A stretch of DNA of 64,000 nt from Strongylocentrotus droebachiensis (GCA_035222895.1 JAVYIG010002372.1:186001-250000), one strand, 5' to 3'. Shown: positions 24,241 through 35,652, counted from the first letter of the stretch. Numbers and translations: made by a program. Notes: generated from the sequence alone by a model not told the origin.

Positions 24241-24552
24241 AACGGATCATGTTAAAAATAGAAATGAAAAATCATCGGAAAGATAATTTTCATTATCATT
24301 CAGTAAAGCAAGAGCTACACTTCAGCAAAAATATACTTCCATGCACCAAAAGTAGAGGTAAAGAAAAGTCCAAACTTGATAGCTAACTACTCTACAGGAA
24401 AGCAGAAAAATCAAAGTGAACTGGCAAAGGTTAAACAAAATCTGCCGAAAATGGGAAGAAAAAAATATTGTAATCACTATAGGGCTCTTCAAATTGGCTG
24501 AATAAATTATGTCTCTGTGATATCGTGGCAGACAACTTTTCCTATTTGTCAA

Positions 24553-24560
24553 GTTCCAAC
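24553..24560. repeat. Left 8-bp target-site duplication of the P-type element
   Basis: GTTCCAAC, identical to 28577-28584. Confidence 0.85.
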
Positions 24561-24652
24561 CATAGAGATATATAACTACTAACACTAGAGGGCGTACTCG
24601 CTCAAATTGCTGTGTTGACCTGGAGCGGTGGCCGCCATTACTAAGGAGGGCA
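24561..24652 (+). repeat. Left terminal inverted repeat of the P-type element
   Basis: Begins CATAGAGATATATAACT and ends GCCGCCATTACTAAGGAGGG. Blocks CTAGAG.GCG.ACTCG and CCGCCATTACTAAGGAGGGCA match the right end in inverse orientation, with small length differences between. Confidence 0.85.
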
Positions 24653-24713
24653 GAAAAACGAACGACCCAACAAGATAGTGTGCACAACGAATGCACAACA
24701 AACGTGGAAAAAT

Positions 24714-24790
24714 TTGGAGAAGCCAGGTTCGTGCGTTGCATTTGGATGTTCGAACCGAAGAAAGAAAGTGAACTGCATAATAGTTCACAA
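24714..24790 (+). pseudogene. THAP-domain exon 1 (N-terminal zinc-binding half) of P-type transposase, start codon lost
   Basis: Reads LEKPGSCVAFGCSNRRKK then VNCIIVHK and ends at the splice donor AA|GTAAGTTC (intron from 24791). CVAFGC is the C-x4-C pair that opens a THAP zinc finger, the sequence-specific DNA-binding domain of P transposases and cellular THAP proteins. The first codon is TTG where the family normally has ATG about five residues before the first Cys, so I infer an ATG-to-TTG change. The frame upstream is open to 24645 but has no Met. A host THAP gene is the alternative, but the transposon ends around it argue against that. Confidence 0.75.
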
Positions 24791-24890
24791 GTAAGTTCTT
24801 CTTAATGTTATGTTGATTAATAAGAAGATTTTAGAGCTAAAAATGTAGTTTATGCAGTGACTGTAGTCTGTACCATGTGTACCCGGCCCG

Positions 24891-25075
24891 GGTTGTCTCA
24901 TGACAAGCCACCGCAGCTCCTGCAGCAGCGGAGCTGAGCGCGCCAGTCCACGCCCGCCGGGCTGGGGCAGGCATGGGTTAAGGTTCTGGGGACGGTGATG
25001 GGGAAAATTCTGCTGCGCTGGAGTCGCTCGCAACTCCAAGAGCCAGAGAGTCCAACTCGGAAATATAACTCCATG
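24891..25075. other. GC-rich patch inside intron 1 of the P-type element
   Basis: About 180 bp of clearly higher GC and CpG than its surroundings (ACCCGGCCCGGGTTGTCTCA, CGGAGCTGAGCGCGCCAGTC, CGCCCGCCGGGCTGG). A minus-strand frame crosses it without recognisable motifs. Could be a regulatory patch or a nested insertion. Confidence 0.45.
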
Positions 25076-25200
25076 AGCTTGATTCTATTAATAAAAAGTC
25101 TAGAATAAAATGATATAATTAATGTTATCTTATCTTATTTCAAGATAAAAATCAAATGTCAACTTATTTATGTTTCAACTAGACTAACTAACGTTAGATC

Positions 25201-25260
25201 TAGACTCTCTAGATCTAGACTCTAGACTCTAGATCTAAACTCTAGTCTCTAATTTCTAAA
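25201..25260. repeat. TAGATCTAGACTC microsatellite
   Basis: Four to five imperfect copies of AGATCTAGACTCT inside the P-type element. Confidence 0.75.
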
Positions 25261-25666
25261 GCCCGAAAGGTAAAGCCAGGCTAGACAGAAATAACCGTCT
25301 GATATGGGTCATTTCTTTAATAAAACTGACATTTGTTGACATTCCCCATAATATAATCAGAGGTCTAGTGGAGCCAGACGCAGTCTCAGTAGAACAACCG
25401 ACGATATAGAGAGACTGAAGCTTTTGGTCTAAGCCAGGCTAGCCTGCCATATTTCACATCACAGGAGTTATCCAAGTAGGCTAGGCTAGCCTAAAAATCC
25501 CATTTGCTTATGACTTGCTGACATCATTATTATTTTATTTATTTGGCTGGAAGCTGCTTTCAGTTTCAGTCTTAAAAATCACATGAAATAGCATGAATAG
25601 TAGAACAATTGTCATGTTATGAGAAAAAACTCATTATTGTTTCCATTTGCTTTTATTTTAATGCAG

Positions 25667-25879
25667 GAATACACCCAAGAGAGGAAAGGATGTTACACAC
25701 CACATCTCCTTCCTAGAGCTGTGCCTACTCTCTTTCCTGGACATCCTCCCTATAAACAGACCCATGGCTCAAGACTCCCAGCAAAACCGTGTACAACATC
25801 CGAAAGTGTTCAAGTGCCTCCAAAGAAACCCTATGACATTACAAAAGAACATGACTATTCTTTTTTCTGTCTGAGTTGA
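25667..25879 (+). pseudogene. THAP-protein exon following the zinc finger (AVPTLF motif)
   Basis: A splice acceptor with a strong pyrimidine tract (TTTTATTTTAATGCAG) opens an exon reading EYTQERKGCYTPHLLPRAVP then TLFPGHPPYKQ. The LxPxAVPTLF box is the hallmark that closes a THAP domain. The middle of the domain (the tryptophan-containing helix and the C..H zinc ligands, about 45 residues) is not found between the two exons. Phases also disagree: exon 1 ends in phase 2 and this exon starts in phase 0. An exon has therefore been lost or is unrecognisable. The frame ends at TGA 25877-25879. Confidence 0.65.
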
Positions 25880-25886
25880 TTAAAAA

Positions 25887-26056
25887 CTGAATAAAACCAG
25901 ACAGCAAGTGCAGGATGCCAAGAAACAGCTTAAAGTGGTGAAACAAGGTAAACCAGGACTCTCTTGCAGAAAGTCCACGAAAGCAAGCTCATTAGCCAGG
26001 ATCAGCTTGACCTACTTCAACACAACTTTGGAGAGAACGCATTTTCAGGAAAAAAA
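25887..26056 (+). pseudogene. Coiled-coil and post-THAP segment of P-type transposase, frameshifted
   Basis: From 25887 the frame reads LNKTRQQVQDAKKQLKVVKQ, a short Lys/Gln-rich helix such as follows the THAP domain. From 25970, in a different frame, it reads ESKLISQDQLDLLQHNFG, which resembles the segment just after the coiled coil in P/THAP9-type proteins. The two parts are out of frame with each other and with the preceding exon. GTAAACC at 25948 and TTGCAG at 25964-25969 are only 22 nt apart, too close for a normal intron, so frameshifts are more likely. No RNase-H-like catalytic region is found downstream. Confidence 0.55.
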
Positions 26057-26399
26057 CCAAAACATAGAACTTCATTCGTACAAACTACAAAGACAGATCG
26101 GTCTTTTATATTTTGCCTCCTGTCTGCATAGCTTATCCACTGGATGATTGTGAAGCCGTTTAAAACTGGAGAGAGCTTTCAATAATCTTTTAAACAAACA
26201 GAACAATCTGAGACTTTTGTTCTGTGTAATGAAATAAAATTCTTGGGACACATTGTGACAGTTGCACAACCTAACCATAATTTTCTGTTTGTTAACTTTA
26301 CATGAGGGCAAACTAAAGTGGAACTTAGAAGAGTGGATTACATTAGGGGTTAAACAAAATGTACTTGAATTTTGAGTTGTTGTGAGGTACACTGTATTT

Positions 26400-28471
26400 G
26401 AATATTTACTCTATAAGCTTCATAATTGTACCTGCTGTATCTGATTCAGTTGCTATATTTTTTGCAAATTATTTGCACTCTACATGTGCTTTGATTCTGC
26501 AGGTACAGTATGGATAACCTAAGATAAACATGTAGACCTTTTTTATAACATTGTCTGGATTGCTCTCAACCAAGAGATTTACATCATTAAAGATGAAAAG
26601 CAAGAAATTCACATCAAGTGAGCCCATTTTCAATAAACGAGAAGAATTCACAGATGTGTGGCAATTGAAAAGCTTGTGTAATGCACAGTTGCACACCATA
26701 TACACACCCATAGATCGTTTTGTACATAGGTTTGAATTTTGTTCCAAAATGGAAAACTGCTTTTGAAGAGATTTGATAACAGAACAATTATATGGAATAA
26801 TGTCACTAGATGTAAACCCATAAGATTGTGCACTCTTTGGCTTGTTGTATCTACTGTGCACATTTGAGGGTACTCAGTTTCAAATTTATTATTATACCTG
26901 ATGAATAATGATGTCAAAAGACCATGTTACTATGAGGTTTCACTGAATAGTGTAGTGCAGTATCCTGAGATGTAAGTCTCTTCAATTATAGTTCTTCATA
27001 GCAATACAGGTGACTTGGAATATATATGCTCAATTACTATTTCTGGTTTGCATTTTTTACTCTATGAAATGTCTTTGTATTATTTATGTGACGCGCCTGC
27101 GTGCGCTTGGAGCCAAGACTAGTTAATAAAGTGTTCGTTATCAACTTATCGCTGACATCTTGACACATAGACATTGGCCTCCTGACATTTATGTTTTGGG
27201 AGTTATTGTGGCGGTTTTGGGATGTGTAATGCTTGTCTTTGGTGGCGAATCAATTTGTCGTGGTTGTGTTGCCTATGATCCGTGACAGTAAATTTGGGGC
27301 TAAAATCTGAGGTGTTGTTTTTGCAATGTCTGTCCTTTCAATTGTGATGTATTATTGCAGTATATAATGTCCGATAAAATGTCAAAACTTCAATGCCTAT
27401 GCTGTAGAATATCAACACACGTGTGCCGTGTGGTAATAAAAGGTTAATTTATTCATTTTTTTCTTCAAATTTAATTATAAGTTTATTCTCTAAAACTGGT
27501 TGATGAAGAAAATAAGAAATACACTGTATCAAGGAGAATATTATTTATGGAGAAAAAAAGTGATGTGAATAAATAATTATTACATCAATGATCAGCTGTT
27601 TTTAAAGAATATTCATATATATTTATAGTGAACTGTAAAAAATTGAATTATTCTTTCAGACATATAGAGATTTTATAGAGAATAGGTGAAAGACATAAGG
27701 TGTGAATTTGATATAAAATGAGTGAGAGAAGAAGAAAAAGAATGTTTGGATGGATGGATGAATGATTGGATGAGTAAATAACATAATTTTTGTTAAATAA
27801 ATGTGTATAATTCTTTCCTTCCCCCTTTCCTATCTTCAGTATCGTCCTATATCTGCATTTCCATTATCTACCTATCCTTCCATATTATATCTATCTATCC
27901 ATCTATTTATGTGTCTAGCTATCTAGTATCTACATACCCATCTCTATCCCAAATCTATAAGTATCAATCTGTTTATAATAGCCATAAACATAAAATGAAT
28001 ATATTACCTTTAAAGCGTTTTAAATCAATAAACCCTGGCTCTCATAATAACTGAATTAGAAAGACATTGACCCCCGGCATTGGCCCTGTAGCATAAAACT
28101 TTGGTTAATATCATGACATAAATATCAAATACAAGTCCCAAATGCTTGATTCTGATTGGTTGAAAGCCAAGTAATATTTTGATGTCATAATATCACAGTT
28201 TTATATTGGCAAAGAGGAAGAAAAATTGAAGATATACTGAAATATAAATAGCTTTTTGTGTCCCTTTTACCTCACCATAACACCCGTAATTAATCTTGAC
28301 CTACACCAGATACCATGACTGAGGCATGAGTAGGGTTCATGCATTATGCAAAATACCACAATTATATCGTTTCATACTCGAAAACCGATAAATCAACCCG
28401 AAAAATGAAGCTTCACATTGCATATCAGTAGCACAGTTTTGAAGGGAACATCCGGGTATTTCTCGAAGTTG
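26400..28471. other. Non-coding body of the P-type element
   Basis: Roughly two kilobases with no recognisable transposase exons. Contains AATAAA near 27126 and an ATCT-rich microsatellite at about 27870-27950. Probably sequence left after internal deletion or replacement. Confidence 0.45.
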
Positions 28472-28576
28472 TGCCCTCCTTAGTAATGGCGGACCGCGCT
28501 CCATGCGCGCACAGAGCTTTGAACGGGCGCGTATGACGAGTCCGCACTCTAGCCTTATTAAGTATATATCTCTATG
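28472..28576 (-). repeat. Right terminal inverted repeat of the P-type element
   Basis: In reverse complement it begins CATAGAGATATATACTTAAT and ends CCGCCATTACTAAGGAGGGC, matching 24561-24652. About 13 bp longer than the left arm because of internal length changes. Confidence 0.85.
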
Positions 28577-28584
28577 GTTCCAAC
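28577..28584. repeat. Right 8-bp target-site duplication of the P-type element
   Basis: GTTCCAAC, identical to 24553-24560. Confidence 0.85.
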
Positions 28585-29202
28585 ACACAAATTAACTAAA
28601 ATGTCAATTTTTCAAAAATGAATGTCTCAGGAGGGTCTTTGCTCTTTAGAGGACTTATAATAATATGCTATCCAAGTGAGAAGGCGCTTAGGACAAAAGC
28701 AGAAATTAATGATATTTTTGCACACAACACAGAGTGTTATCTGTAACTATGTCAAAAATCCACTGAACAAACTGCCAATTTGCATAGTGACTTAGTGATC
28801 TCATAAATTATATCAAACATTTATAACTTTCTTATTATTGGTCTGATTTATTTCAAATTTTCGCCATTCTGTTTCTCTTATTTTTCTTTCATACAAATGA
28901 ACTTGTTACAAAGGATTGGATTGTCATTTAATGCTCTCTGATTTTCAACAAACTGAGGAATTACTGAATAGATAGGTTGGTTACATGTGTGGGAGTATCT
29001 GGGAAGTCAATCATTCTGTATCATCTACTAGCTGACAGCTAGCCAGATGAACATTAAGTATTTATTTTAAAAAGTACATGATAAATGCGCTTCGAGCGCT
29101 GAGCAGCTGGTATCTTTGTCATCATATTAAGTAGGATGGGCTGGAGAACAGGTGGATGGCATCTTTCAATGTGACAATATAAGAATACATTTCAGATTGG
29201 CT

Positions 29203-29502
29203 CTGGGGATGTTTCACAAAGATCCCAAGTTGAACTTATCTCTAAGTTGGACATTAACAATTATGGAAAGCCATTAGCATCCTTGAAAATATTTTGTAAA
29301 AGTCATTTTAAAAGGCATAAAATGTTGATTCAAATCATTTTTTTTTTTTATTATCAAGGAGTTTTCATGTTCTTGATGAGGAATTTAAGATAAGTCTAGA
29401 CTACTTGAATAAGTACTTTTGAATATATTTAATTTTAAGGCTACAAATGGCTCTCCATAATATTTAATTCCAACTTAGAATCTTTGTGAAACACCCCCTT
29501 GG
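29203..29502. mobile_element. MITE family D, copy 2, probably nested in a family C relic
   Basis: Ends CTGGGGATGTTTCACAAAGA and CTTTGTGAAACACCCCC, with arms of about 65 bp as in copy 1 (15502-15820) but in opposite orientation. The sequence immediately right of it resumes as a family C element, so D appears inserted near its left end. Confidence 0.85.
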
Positions 29503-29900
29503 TCATGTAATTGCAACGTGAACGAAACTGTGTGAAAGGGACCGACCGGGGAAAAAGTTGATCACGTAGCAGATAAGCATTGGTGAATACTGTGAAGTTA
29601 GGGAATCCTCATAATGATAAGAAATTGGCCCAGTTTTGCTACAGGTCACAGGTACTGTATATACACAAAGATGTGTATATGGGACTACACAAATGTGTGG
29701 CATGAAAGTTGTGGTCCACAACCTTCAGCTTTTCCTTGTCGCATTTTGAATATGAGGCCATTTGAAGAGACATCCTTTTCAGATTGTCCTATCACAAACC
29801 CCTCACTTATCCAATCCCATCATATTTTTTTAGCCACCTATAACTTTCTTCTCACAGGCATGACACTAAATGGTATCCATGATAAATGCAAATGAAACAT
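29501..29900 (+). mobile_element. Degraded MITE family C, copy 2
   Basis: GGTCATGTAATTGCAACGTG, TAATGATAAGAAATTGGCCC and AAGATGTGTATATGGGACTA follow in the same order as in 3270-3440. Ends are not defined. A fragment at 32955-32980 (TCACAAACCCCTCACTTATC) matches 29790-29812 and may be another relic. Confidence 0.6.
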
Positions 29901-31340
29901 ATATATTTTTGTGCAAGGGATAAAGGATAGAATATATAACATGGTTAAATGTGGATAATATGCAGTACATGGTGCACTGGCTCAAGCATGCCATGCAAAT
30001 GGAGTAGGTACTGGATTATCAAAATATTTGAATCATTTACAGTCAACAACTAAATTATTCATAGTGTTTTTCGTAACTAAAGAATGAAAGGTGGACTTGT
30101 TGATTTGTGACCCATGTTTACTTTGGAAGAAATACAGCCTGGAGCAACTTTTTGCCAGTGTAAATGTCAAATGTGCAGACATGCTTAGGGGCTTTCTGCC
30201 AGGAAGGCTTGAGAAAGGACATTGTTACTATAACTACCTTCTTGCAGACAGGTTAATGTTCAAGTAATATCAGTATTAGATTGGATATATTCAGAGGAGT
30301 GGGCATTAATAAGACGCAGACTAAGAGCCTGTTCAGCTTCAAGTAAATATGAAACGTATATAGAGAAAAGCCTCAATAAAGCAAGAAAGAAACATTGTTA
30401 AATGAAAGTAGCGTACAGACTAGAAAGCTAGTCTAGAAGCATTGCATAAAGAAGTTAGTTTTGAAGGGGTCCATTGACATGACAGTCTTAAAAAAGATAA
30501 TGACTTATTGTATAGTTGTATAGCTATATGTTTCTTGTATAGCTTTACAATGAAACTTTGAAGTCTGAATGGGGTTAATACTAATGACCTGCCATCCTTG
30601 TTTTTCTTCTAATCCTCATTCGATTCGAGGGGGATGGGGGTGGGAAGGGTTTCGTAATTAGGCCAATTCTAATACCGTCTCAAGATGCACAAAGAGAAAA
30701 GGGCAGAGAAATAGGGCTTTGATTTGAATAAATTACAGGTAAGTTATCCAGTAGTATATGCTCTACACTTACATCACCTTACAAAATTAAATTCTCAATT
30801 ATTTGCATTTGGATTTCGACCTACTTTTCAGCATTCATTTTCAATAAAGATAAATCATGGTCAGATATAGAAATGTATATCAAAGGAGATTGAAATTTTA
30901 AATTAGATACATGCATAAACATTATTTACTTCCCTACTAAGGTACACCTGTAGCTTATCAAAATAGTGGCACAAAAAGATCCATCTGGAAAACAAACGGC
31001 ATAAAAGTTTGTGATGTCTATTGATTAAAAGTTCTTTTTTGACATATCTGAATGAAAGTTTAGGTAACTTTAAGGTTAATCGAGATAGTACTCACCCCTT
31101 CCACGTCTGTGGGATAAATTTATGATTTTCAACAATTCAATATGCACAATGCGTTCCAGACGCTACTTTTCACGCCACTGAACTCCAAGATATAAACCAA
31201 TAATTAAATGCTACCCTGTACTCATCAAATCTGTATTTTAAGAGTAATAAACCATCTTCAAATTCATCTCAGTTCTAAATGATGTCTTGATGTTGTGACA
31301 ATATTGGTTAATCATTTGTCTACTAGCTATGTATAAAATG
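29901..31340. other. Unannotated intronic sequence
   Basis: AT-rich, no exon, RNA gene or repeat copy recognised. Confidence 0.35.
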
Positions 31341-31383
31341 CTGAGAGCCAGAAGGGCAGTAAAGTATTAGCCCTTATGGCTTT
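31341..31383 (+). repeat. Short hairpin family copy, loop deleted
   Basis: GAGAGCCAGAAGGGCAGTAA is followed closely by TATTAGCCCTTATGGCTTTC. Confidence 0.7.
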
Positions 31384-31458
31384 CAAGAGCAAAGTTGTAG
31401 CTGAGAGATGGATATTTTGTATACACACTACACCATTAACATTACAGCACTGCTATAT

Positions 31459-31567
31459 ATACAGTCAAACCTGCTTTAGTGACCATCCGTCTACGAAGAC
31501 CACCTGTCTACAAAAAAAACTTTTTGTGTTTCCCTTTGGCGGTCGCTATAGGCAGGTTTGACTGTAT
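31459..31567. mobile_element. 109-bp MITE with ACAGTCAAACCTG ends and TA target
   Basis: Left TACAGTCAAACCTGCTTTAG and right CTATAGGCAGGTTTGACTGTA form an inverted repeat of about 28 bp with (GT)GACCA / TGGCGGTC inner blocks. TA lies at each edge in a TATATATA context, so the exact boundary is ambiguous by a few bases. TA-target Tc1/mariner-type non-autonomous element is my inference. Confidence 0.8.
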
Positions 31568-31639
31568 GTATATATATACATGATGAAACATTGGCATATA
31601 TATTTGTGCTTTCTAATCTAATAATAGATATGAAGGTTA

Positions 31640-32060
31640 ATAGTATATATTATGGTATGCAGAGAAAGAATGATATATTTCTATTAGGATTCTAAAGGGT
31701 ATAATTAGCGGCAAAGAATACAGAATAAATATGGATTTTAAAAGCATACACTTTGGTATCTAGAGATATAATGCTATATAATGCTGATAGAATTCAAAAG
31801 GGTGTGAGGGAGAAGAATATAGAATAAATATGGCGGTAAATGGTATATACTATGGTATGCAGAAAAAGAATGATATATCTTTCTAATAGGATTCAAAAGG
31901 GTATAAGGTAGAGCGATGGGAAAATAAAAATGAAGTTTAATAGTATTATATGCTATGGTATGCAAAAGAAAGGTAGGTTCATAGTATTAAAACTATGGCA
32001 TGGAGATAGAATGCTATTTGTTTCTGATAGGATTAAAATAGGGAATTAGGGAAATAAATA
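31640..32060. repeat. Tandem repeat, unit about 101 bp, about 4 copies
   Basis: CTATGGTATGCAGA (or CTTTGGTATCTAGA) recurs near 31651, 31752, 31853 and 31954. Each is followed by GATAGGATTCAAAAGGGTATA-like and AATAAATATGG-like blocks. The last copy is rearranged. Confidence 0.85.
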
Positions 32061-35000
32061 GAGTAGATATTTTTGTGAATCTACCTTTAGCCGTTGAAGC
32101 TGATGCTGGATTGTTTTGGTGGTGCAATAAGCAAAAGTAAAATAGAAAACAAAACAATAAAGTTGTGGGAATAGGAACATGGAAAATATAGATGCAAAAA
32201 AAAAATCACAATTATCTTGACCTGCTCACTGTTTACTGAATCCTTTTTGGCCATGGAACTATATAAAACATTGTGCATGTTTTCTATTTTACTTCTTTTG
32301 TAAAATAACTAATGATTGTATTCATTACTAACAGGGCAAACATTAGTTATTTTTGCAAGTATTTTATTTTCATTCATTTTGCAAACTGTTGTAGGTCGTA
32401 ATAAAAAAATTAAAAAATAAAATTGAACTGGCAATGAATGTGCAGACATGTATTGCTAGTAACTTGTGTTAATCATTGCAAAAACACAATCTACAAAAAT
32501 CGCCATCTACGATCCATCCCCAAATATATCTGCACCTGAAAATACATATACAGTATCAAACATATTTTCATCAATGAGAGTATAGGAATGAAAACAGACT
32601 GGAAAGTCTAATCTATTGTTATGAATGATTTAAAGCAAATTTTTCTGTAGTATCTCAATTTTTGAGAAAGCATTAAAAGATGCACAATGCTTATAAACAG
32701 AGATTTTTTTATTTGCTCCATTACTTTCTTAATTCTTGATAAGGCACTTACCAGTACACACAAAAATATAGCATCATATCCAAATACCAATGTACTAAGA
32801 AATGGGTCACACTGACAAAAACAGAGAAACAAATTATGACATGGACGAAAATGGAACTAGTATATCTGAACTTGTAGGCTGGTTGCAATTCAGATATCAC
32901 GAGGTTATCCAAAAAGACAATATTTTCAACATTGGGACGGGTATCAAATCGTCCTTATCACAAACCCCTCACTTATCAAAACGCATCATTCAGCAAAGCT
33001 GTTTGGGTTATGATGGGGACAATGTATACACAAACACAAAAACAAGTAATACAAGAGAACAAAAAGGGAGAAGAACAACAAAACAAGTGCAAATTCACAA
33101 TACACAAACAAGAAACACAGTCAATAATAATGATGTACCGGTATACATCTTGTAAATTCATTCTAATTTCTTTCATAGAGACCAAACAGATATCTATGTT
33201 TCAATGTCACAGTGCATTCACCGTCACCTTATGATGGAAACAAAACTATAATATTTCCGAAGTCAGCAGACATGATCTAAAATAACCAATGCTCATTGAA
33301 ATGTCCAGATATTACAACAATCTCTGAATAATAATATAACCAACAATATTTATGATTAATACAATAATAATCTTTGCATATTGTAATAATAATAACATCA
33401 TCAACAGCAACACGGAAGCTGCTTTCTCATACAGCAGTCGTGTCTTACACATGCAGAAAATAGTCCCATACATTCATGTTACATTTGAAATGGATGACAA
33501 CAATCCTAGCATCTTCTCGGTGATAAATGACACAATTTTGCCTAGATCAACAGTTGATGAATTCACTGTAAATATAGAGACATTTCAAAACAAGGTAGGT
33601 ACCCAAGCTAGAGTGGTCAGGATTTCGGCAATAGATTTGCAAATCCTAACCCTGATCTATGAAATAAAGGCAAGAGACTTTGCTTTTTTTCCACCGGGCT
33701 AGATTACAGCAATCTGGCGGTGTATACAATTTACAAGCGGCTCGTAATATTCAGATGGCTTTGAGCTGTCACAAGTAATCGCTCAATAACTGTCCCCACT
33801 CTTTTCAATTCTGGGTGTTGTTTTTTTCTTTCTTGGTACCCCTTTCTTTCGTCAGATAGGGGAAGAGTAAAAAATGAAGAAAAAAAGCAAGTGGCCTCCT
33901 GCATATCCTGCCTATCATGACGCATAAATTCATTTTAAGAGACGCACATATGCACACGCCAACACTTGAGAGTCAGTGTGTGTGAAGGAATATAGTCTCT
34001 CTTTCCCTCCTCTTCCCCATCGCTTAAAGCTATGATTGGGTTCCACACAACATGAGCTTGATAAAAGGAGTAGCTGGGGTGGAGGTAGGTGGTTTGAGAG
34101 GGGAGGGGTAACGGTAGCCATTCCCCATTCTGTCTTGATGCATTTTAAGAAATACAACATGAGCTGATTAATGGTGAGGCAGGGTAGGAGGAAGAGAGTT
34201 GAAGGGGGTTAAGGGCACCGATTCCCCATCCCCATCACCTAAAGCTATAATTGAGTTTCATACAATGTAAGCTTGACCCCCTTTCACAAACTGAAAGTGA
34301 GTTGAAAGTTGACTCTTGAAAGTTCATTAACAATAATTACTGGCCAACTTAGTTGACCGATGGGATTAAGGACTCTTTATTTGGTTTTCAAGATCTATTT
34401 TGAGCTCTCCATTTTTTCCTCTACCTTATTGAGACCCTGACCTTTTTCAGACCCTGGCCTTAAGGCATAAACAAAACGGTTGCACAATTAAAGCACCATA
34501 TTCTTATTCATACTAAATTCAACTATCACAAAATGAAATTAAAATACAATTTTAACTCTAGAAATTCTTCTGCAATAATAATTGGCAAACCTAGATAGAA
34601 TTTACTTGTTATCTTCAGCTTCAGCATCAGCATATATGCTAGTTCTCATTCTCAATATTCATGACATTTAATCATTGGCTGTTCAATGGTGCTAATGAAA
34701 GCCAATCGATTGAGCAGAAATGGAACCAAAATAACTCAAATTTTAGAAATGCACTAGTGAATTTATAGATTAGGATCAAATTGATGGCTGCTGAAATGTC
34801 AATGCTGAAACCGAGCACTGAAGATCAATTGGAAATGCCCTGATTTTACTCACATTCAATGCATGCAATAAAAAGTAATAAAGCACAAAAGATTGGTGAC
34901 CTATAAAGCTCTAAATAGTTCTGTAACAAAGTAGGCAGTTTTGAGTAACGGCAAGTCCTTTAGGTGTGAGAATGTCTATTTGATATCAATAGTTGGAAGA

Positions 35001-35125
35001 TTATTTGTTTCTGAACTATAAGTTGTAGACAGTTATTGTTAATAACTGAGTTCAACAATATCAGGAACATTTGAAGACCTTCCTGTTTACTGCATATCAG
35101 TTGTGATTACCGTAAGATAAATATG
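32061..35125. other. Unannotated intronic sequence
   Basis: Contains plus-strand frames of 100-117 codons (32802-33155, 33352-33702) that are Asn/Thr/Ile-rich, lack motifs and lack convincing splice sites. I treat them as chance. CCCTTTCACAAACTGAAAG near 34281 may be a decayed end of a family D element. Confidence 0.4.
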
Positions 35126-35202
35126 ATCTCCCTCCCTCTTTCTCTATCTCTCTTTCTCTCTCTCTCTCTCTCTCACTCTACCTCTCTCTCTCTCTCTCTC
35201 TT

Positions 35203-35267
<65 letters not shown>

Positions 35268-35295
35268 TTCTCCCTCTCACTCTCTCTTTCCCACT
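35126..35295 (+). repeat. (CT)n-(TA)n microsatellite
   Basis: Long CT runs from 35130 to 35237 followed by about 13 TA repeats (35238-35265) and more CT. Confidence 0.95.
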
Positions 35296-35652
35296 TCCAG
35301 TCTCAATCTCTGCTTCCTGTCTTGTTACAAGTAAATAAAAAGGTGATGTTCATTCCATTTCTAAACATCCCTATTTAATGCTCTAAACCAGCCCCAGTAC
35401 AGTCATTCTCCTACCCGTGCATGAGCATGTTTGAGGAGTTCTGGCCAAATAATATACATTGTCTTTTGATCTCTCGCAAAGTACAAGCAAAAGAGAAGAG
35501 ATTTTTACCCAAAATGACACAGATGTTGATCAAAGAGATGACATCCTGTTTTTCACATATAATATGATGTTGCTTCGTTTGCCCAGAAATAAGCCTAACA
35601 ATACAGCCAGAATATGTTTTCCATTAAAACGGCATGTAAGATAATTTGTATA

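Larger units (their letters stand above)
24561..28576 (+). mobile_element. P-superfamily DNA transposon, 4016 bp, decayed, with 8-bp target duplication
   Basis: Ends are CATAGAGATATATA inverted repeats (24561-24652 and 28472-28576). They are flanked on both sides by the identical octamer GTTCCAAC (24553-24560 and 28577-28584). An 8-bp duplication, ends beginning CA and an internal THAP-domain exon are together characteristic of P elements. The octamer resembles the GTCCGGAC-type palindromic site used by Drosophila P. Internal exons run on the plus strand but carry a lost start, frame breaks and a missing middle. The 3' two kilobases (26.4-28.4 kb) show no transposase catalytic region, so the copy is almost certainly non-autonomous. 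None of the short hairpin repeats lie inside it, consistent with a younger insertion. Confidence 0.85.

Noticed and set aside
25948..25969. A 22-nt intron in the P-type element (GTAAACC...TTGCAG)
   Set aside because: Too short for a spliceosomal intron in animals; a frameshift in a decayed copy is simpler.
33352..33702. 116-codon plus-strand frame
   Set aside because: Asn/Ile-rich at the start, no known domain, and opposite in strand to the host gene. Treated as chance.
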